Shown: positions 63,560 through 64,000 of the stretch, in pieces
Position numbering within the stretch: the first letter of the stretch is position 1
Layout: every line of letters starts with the position of its first letter
Assembly (NCBI GenBank): GCA_003281225.1
Contig: QCCP01000002.1
Span: 154,467-218,466, forward strand
From: Prochlorococcus sp. AG-347-L20
GTDB taxonomy: Bacteria; Cyanobacteriota; Cyanobacteriia; PCC-6307; Cyanobiaceae
Reading direction: 5' to 3'
DNA: 64,000 bases
The notes under the pieces: generated by a model
Database searches by the model: none
Told to the model about the DNA's origin: nothing
The model's input: only the letters and a program-made list of their open reading frames with translations
Program-made: the position numbers and the translations under genes

Positions 63560-63922
63560 ATAGAAGATTTCCAGAAGTTAACGGTTTCTTTAAGAGGAAA
63601 CCTTGAGGTTAAAACAAACATTATGGTTTTTACTTTTAAAGGCCAACTTGATGCTTTCTCAGAAAAACAATTTAAGACCTTTGTTACTAATAATTTAAAA
63701 AATGACCTTCCATTCGTTATTGATCTTACAAAAATAGATTTTTTAGATTCCTCAGGTCTTGGAGCACTTGTCCAAACTGCAAAAGAATGCCAAAAGTTTA
63801 AACTTGGGTTCTCTGTCGTTGGCAATTCAAGAGTGGCCCAAACAATTAAACTTGTTCGTTTAGGGGATTTTCTTAATTTGAATTCAAGTCTTGAAGATGC
63901 ATTAAATTATTTAAAAAATTGA
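63560..63922 (+). CDS. STAS-domain protein (anti-sigma factor antagonist type), probable ATA start
   Basis: The frame is open from 63557, just after a stop codon at 63554. The segment between ATA at 63560 and the first ATG (KLTVSLRGNLEVKTN) corresponds to the first strand of cyanobacterial STAS proteins as I recall them. The ORF from the ATG alone (99 residues) would lack that strand. FVIDLTKIDFLDSSGLGALV has the phosphorylatable Ser of the D-S-S-G motif. With the ATA start the protein is 120 residues. mrnC overlaps its stop. Confidence 0.8.
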   Translation: MEDFQKLTVSLRGNLEVKTNIMVFTFKGQLDAFSEKQFKTFVTNNLKNDLPFVIDLTKIDFLDSSGLGALVQTAKECQKFKLGFSVVGNSRVAQTIKLVRLGDFLNLNSSLEDALNYLKN

Positions 63923-64000
63923 ATTATTGGATTCAAAACTTGGTTCCTTATGGATCACCCGAGGATATAGGTGTTATTCAACTTGCTTGGCTAGGAGATT
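63919..64000 (+). CDS. mrnC: Mini-ribonuclease III (N-terminal part)
   Basis: Runs off the window after 27 residues. TTG at 63919 overlaps the STAS stop (TTGA). It reads LNYWIQNLVPYGSPEDIGVI and then Q-L-A-W-L-G-D, matching the L-A-(Y/W)-L-G-D of MrnC that begins the catalytic RNase III-like helix. carA-STAS-mrnC is a familiar cyanobacterial order. It matures 23S rRNA in other bacteria. Confidence 0.75.
   Translation, partial: MNYWIQNLVPYGSPEDIGVIQLAWLGD

Noticed and set aside
63623..63922. STAS protein starting at the internal ATG
   Set aside because: This version loses the first strand of the domain, has no ribosome-binding site and leaves GGAGG unexplained.

Overview
The window is a stretch of a compact, AT-rich picocyanobacterial chromosome, almost certainly a high-light Prochlorococcus (inference). 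The reasons are cyanobacteria-restricted families (DUF3727, DUF3685/Ycf55-like, DUF1830, DUF3288, a CIA30 protein), a proteobacterial-type phosphoribulokinase of the kind expected in alpha-cyanobacteria, a urt/ure urea locus, very short intergenic gaps and many tiny proteins. No insertion sequence, prophage, CRISPR array or rRNA gene is visible. One tRNA (Pro, GGG) is present.

Layout. 0-16.6 kb: central carbon and cofactor genes: glpX end, hemA, glgC, gnd-pgl, ilvD, an eroded uracil phosphoribosyltransferase, a lumenal pentapeptide protein, cobW, purS-purQ, then tandem class II and class I aldolases, a Gfo/Idh oxidoreductase and accD. 16.7-27.7 kb: minus-strand genes prk, leuB, lpxD, proB, a YqeG phosphatase, ruvX and a run of poorly known cyanobacterial genes, ending with hisA. 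27.8-31.6 kb: an epimerase, pgsA, a PPC-glutaredoxin fusion and nth. 31.7-34.8 kb: an iron-looking cluster (ferric-type ABC ATPase, Lys/Cys-rich micropeptide, ferritin, Crp-family regulator, zinc-ribbon membrane protein) with three Fur-box-like sequences. 34.8-41.1 kb: an ABC ATPase, a Rieske oxygenase with an in-frame stop before its last membrane segment, and a belt of very small genes, many predicted membrane peptides. 41.1-51.4 kb: the urea transporter urtABCDE and urease ureABC with ureDEFG, with a near-consensus NtcA promoter on urtA. 51.4-56.2 kb: a four-gene glucosylglycerate module (synthase, GH13 phosphorylase, phosphatase, glycerate kinase). 56.2-64 kb: small membrane proteins, uppP, tRNA-Pro, msrA, an MsbA-like exporter, trpD, carA, a STAS protein that seems to start at a non-AUG codon, and the start of mini-ribonuclease III.

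How it fits together. The sugar-phosphate genes cover the Calvin cycle (bisphosphatase, aldolases, Prk) and the oxidative pentose phosphate pathway (Gnd, Pgl). Urea uptake and hydrolysis supply ammonium under nitrogen stress. Next to it, the glucosylglycerate genes could build and recycle a nitrogen-free compatible solute. No stretch longer than about 300 bases lacks a gene once the small ORFs are counted. All functions are assigned by reading motifs; no database search was run.
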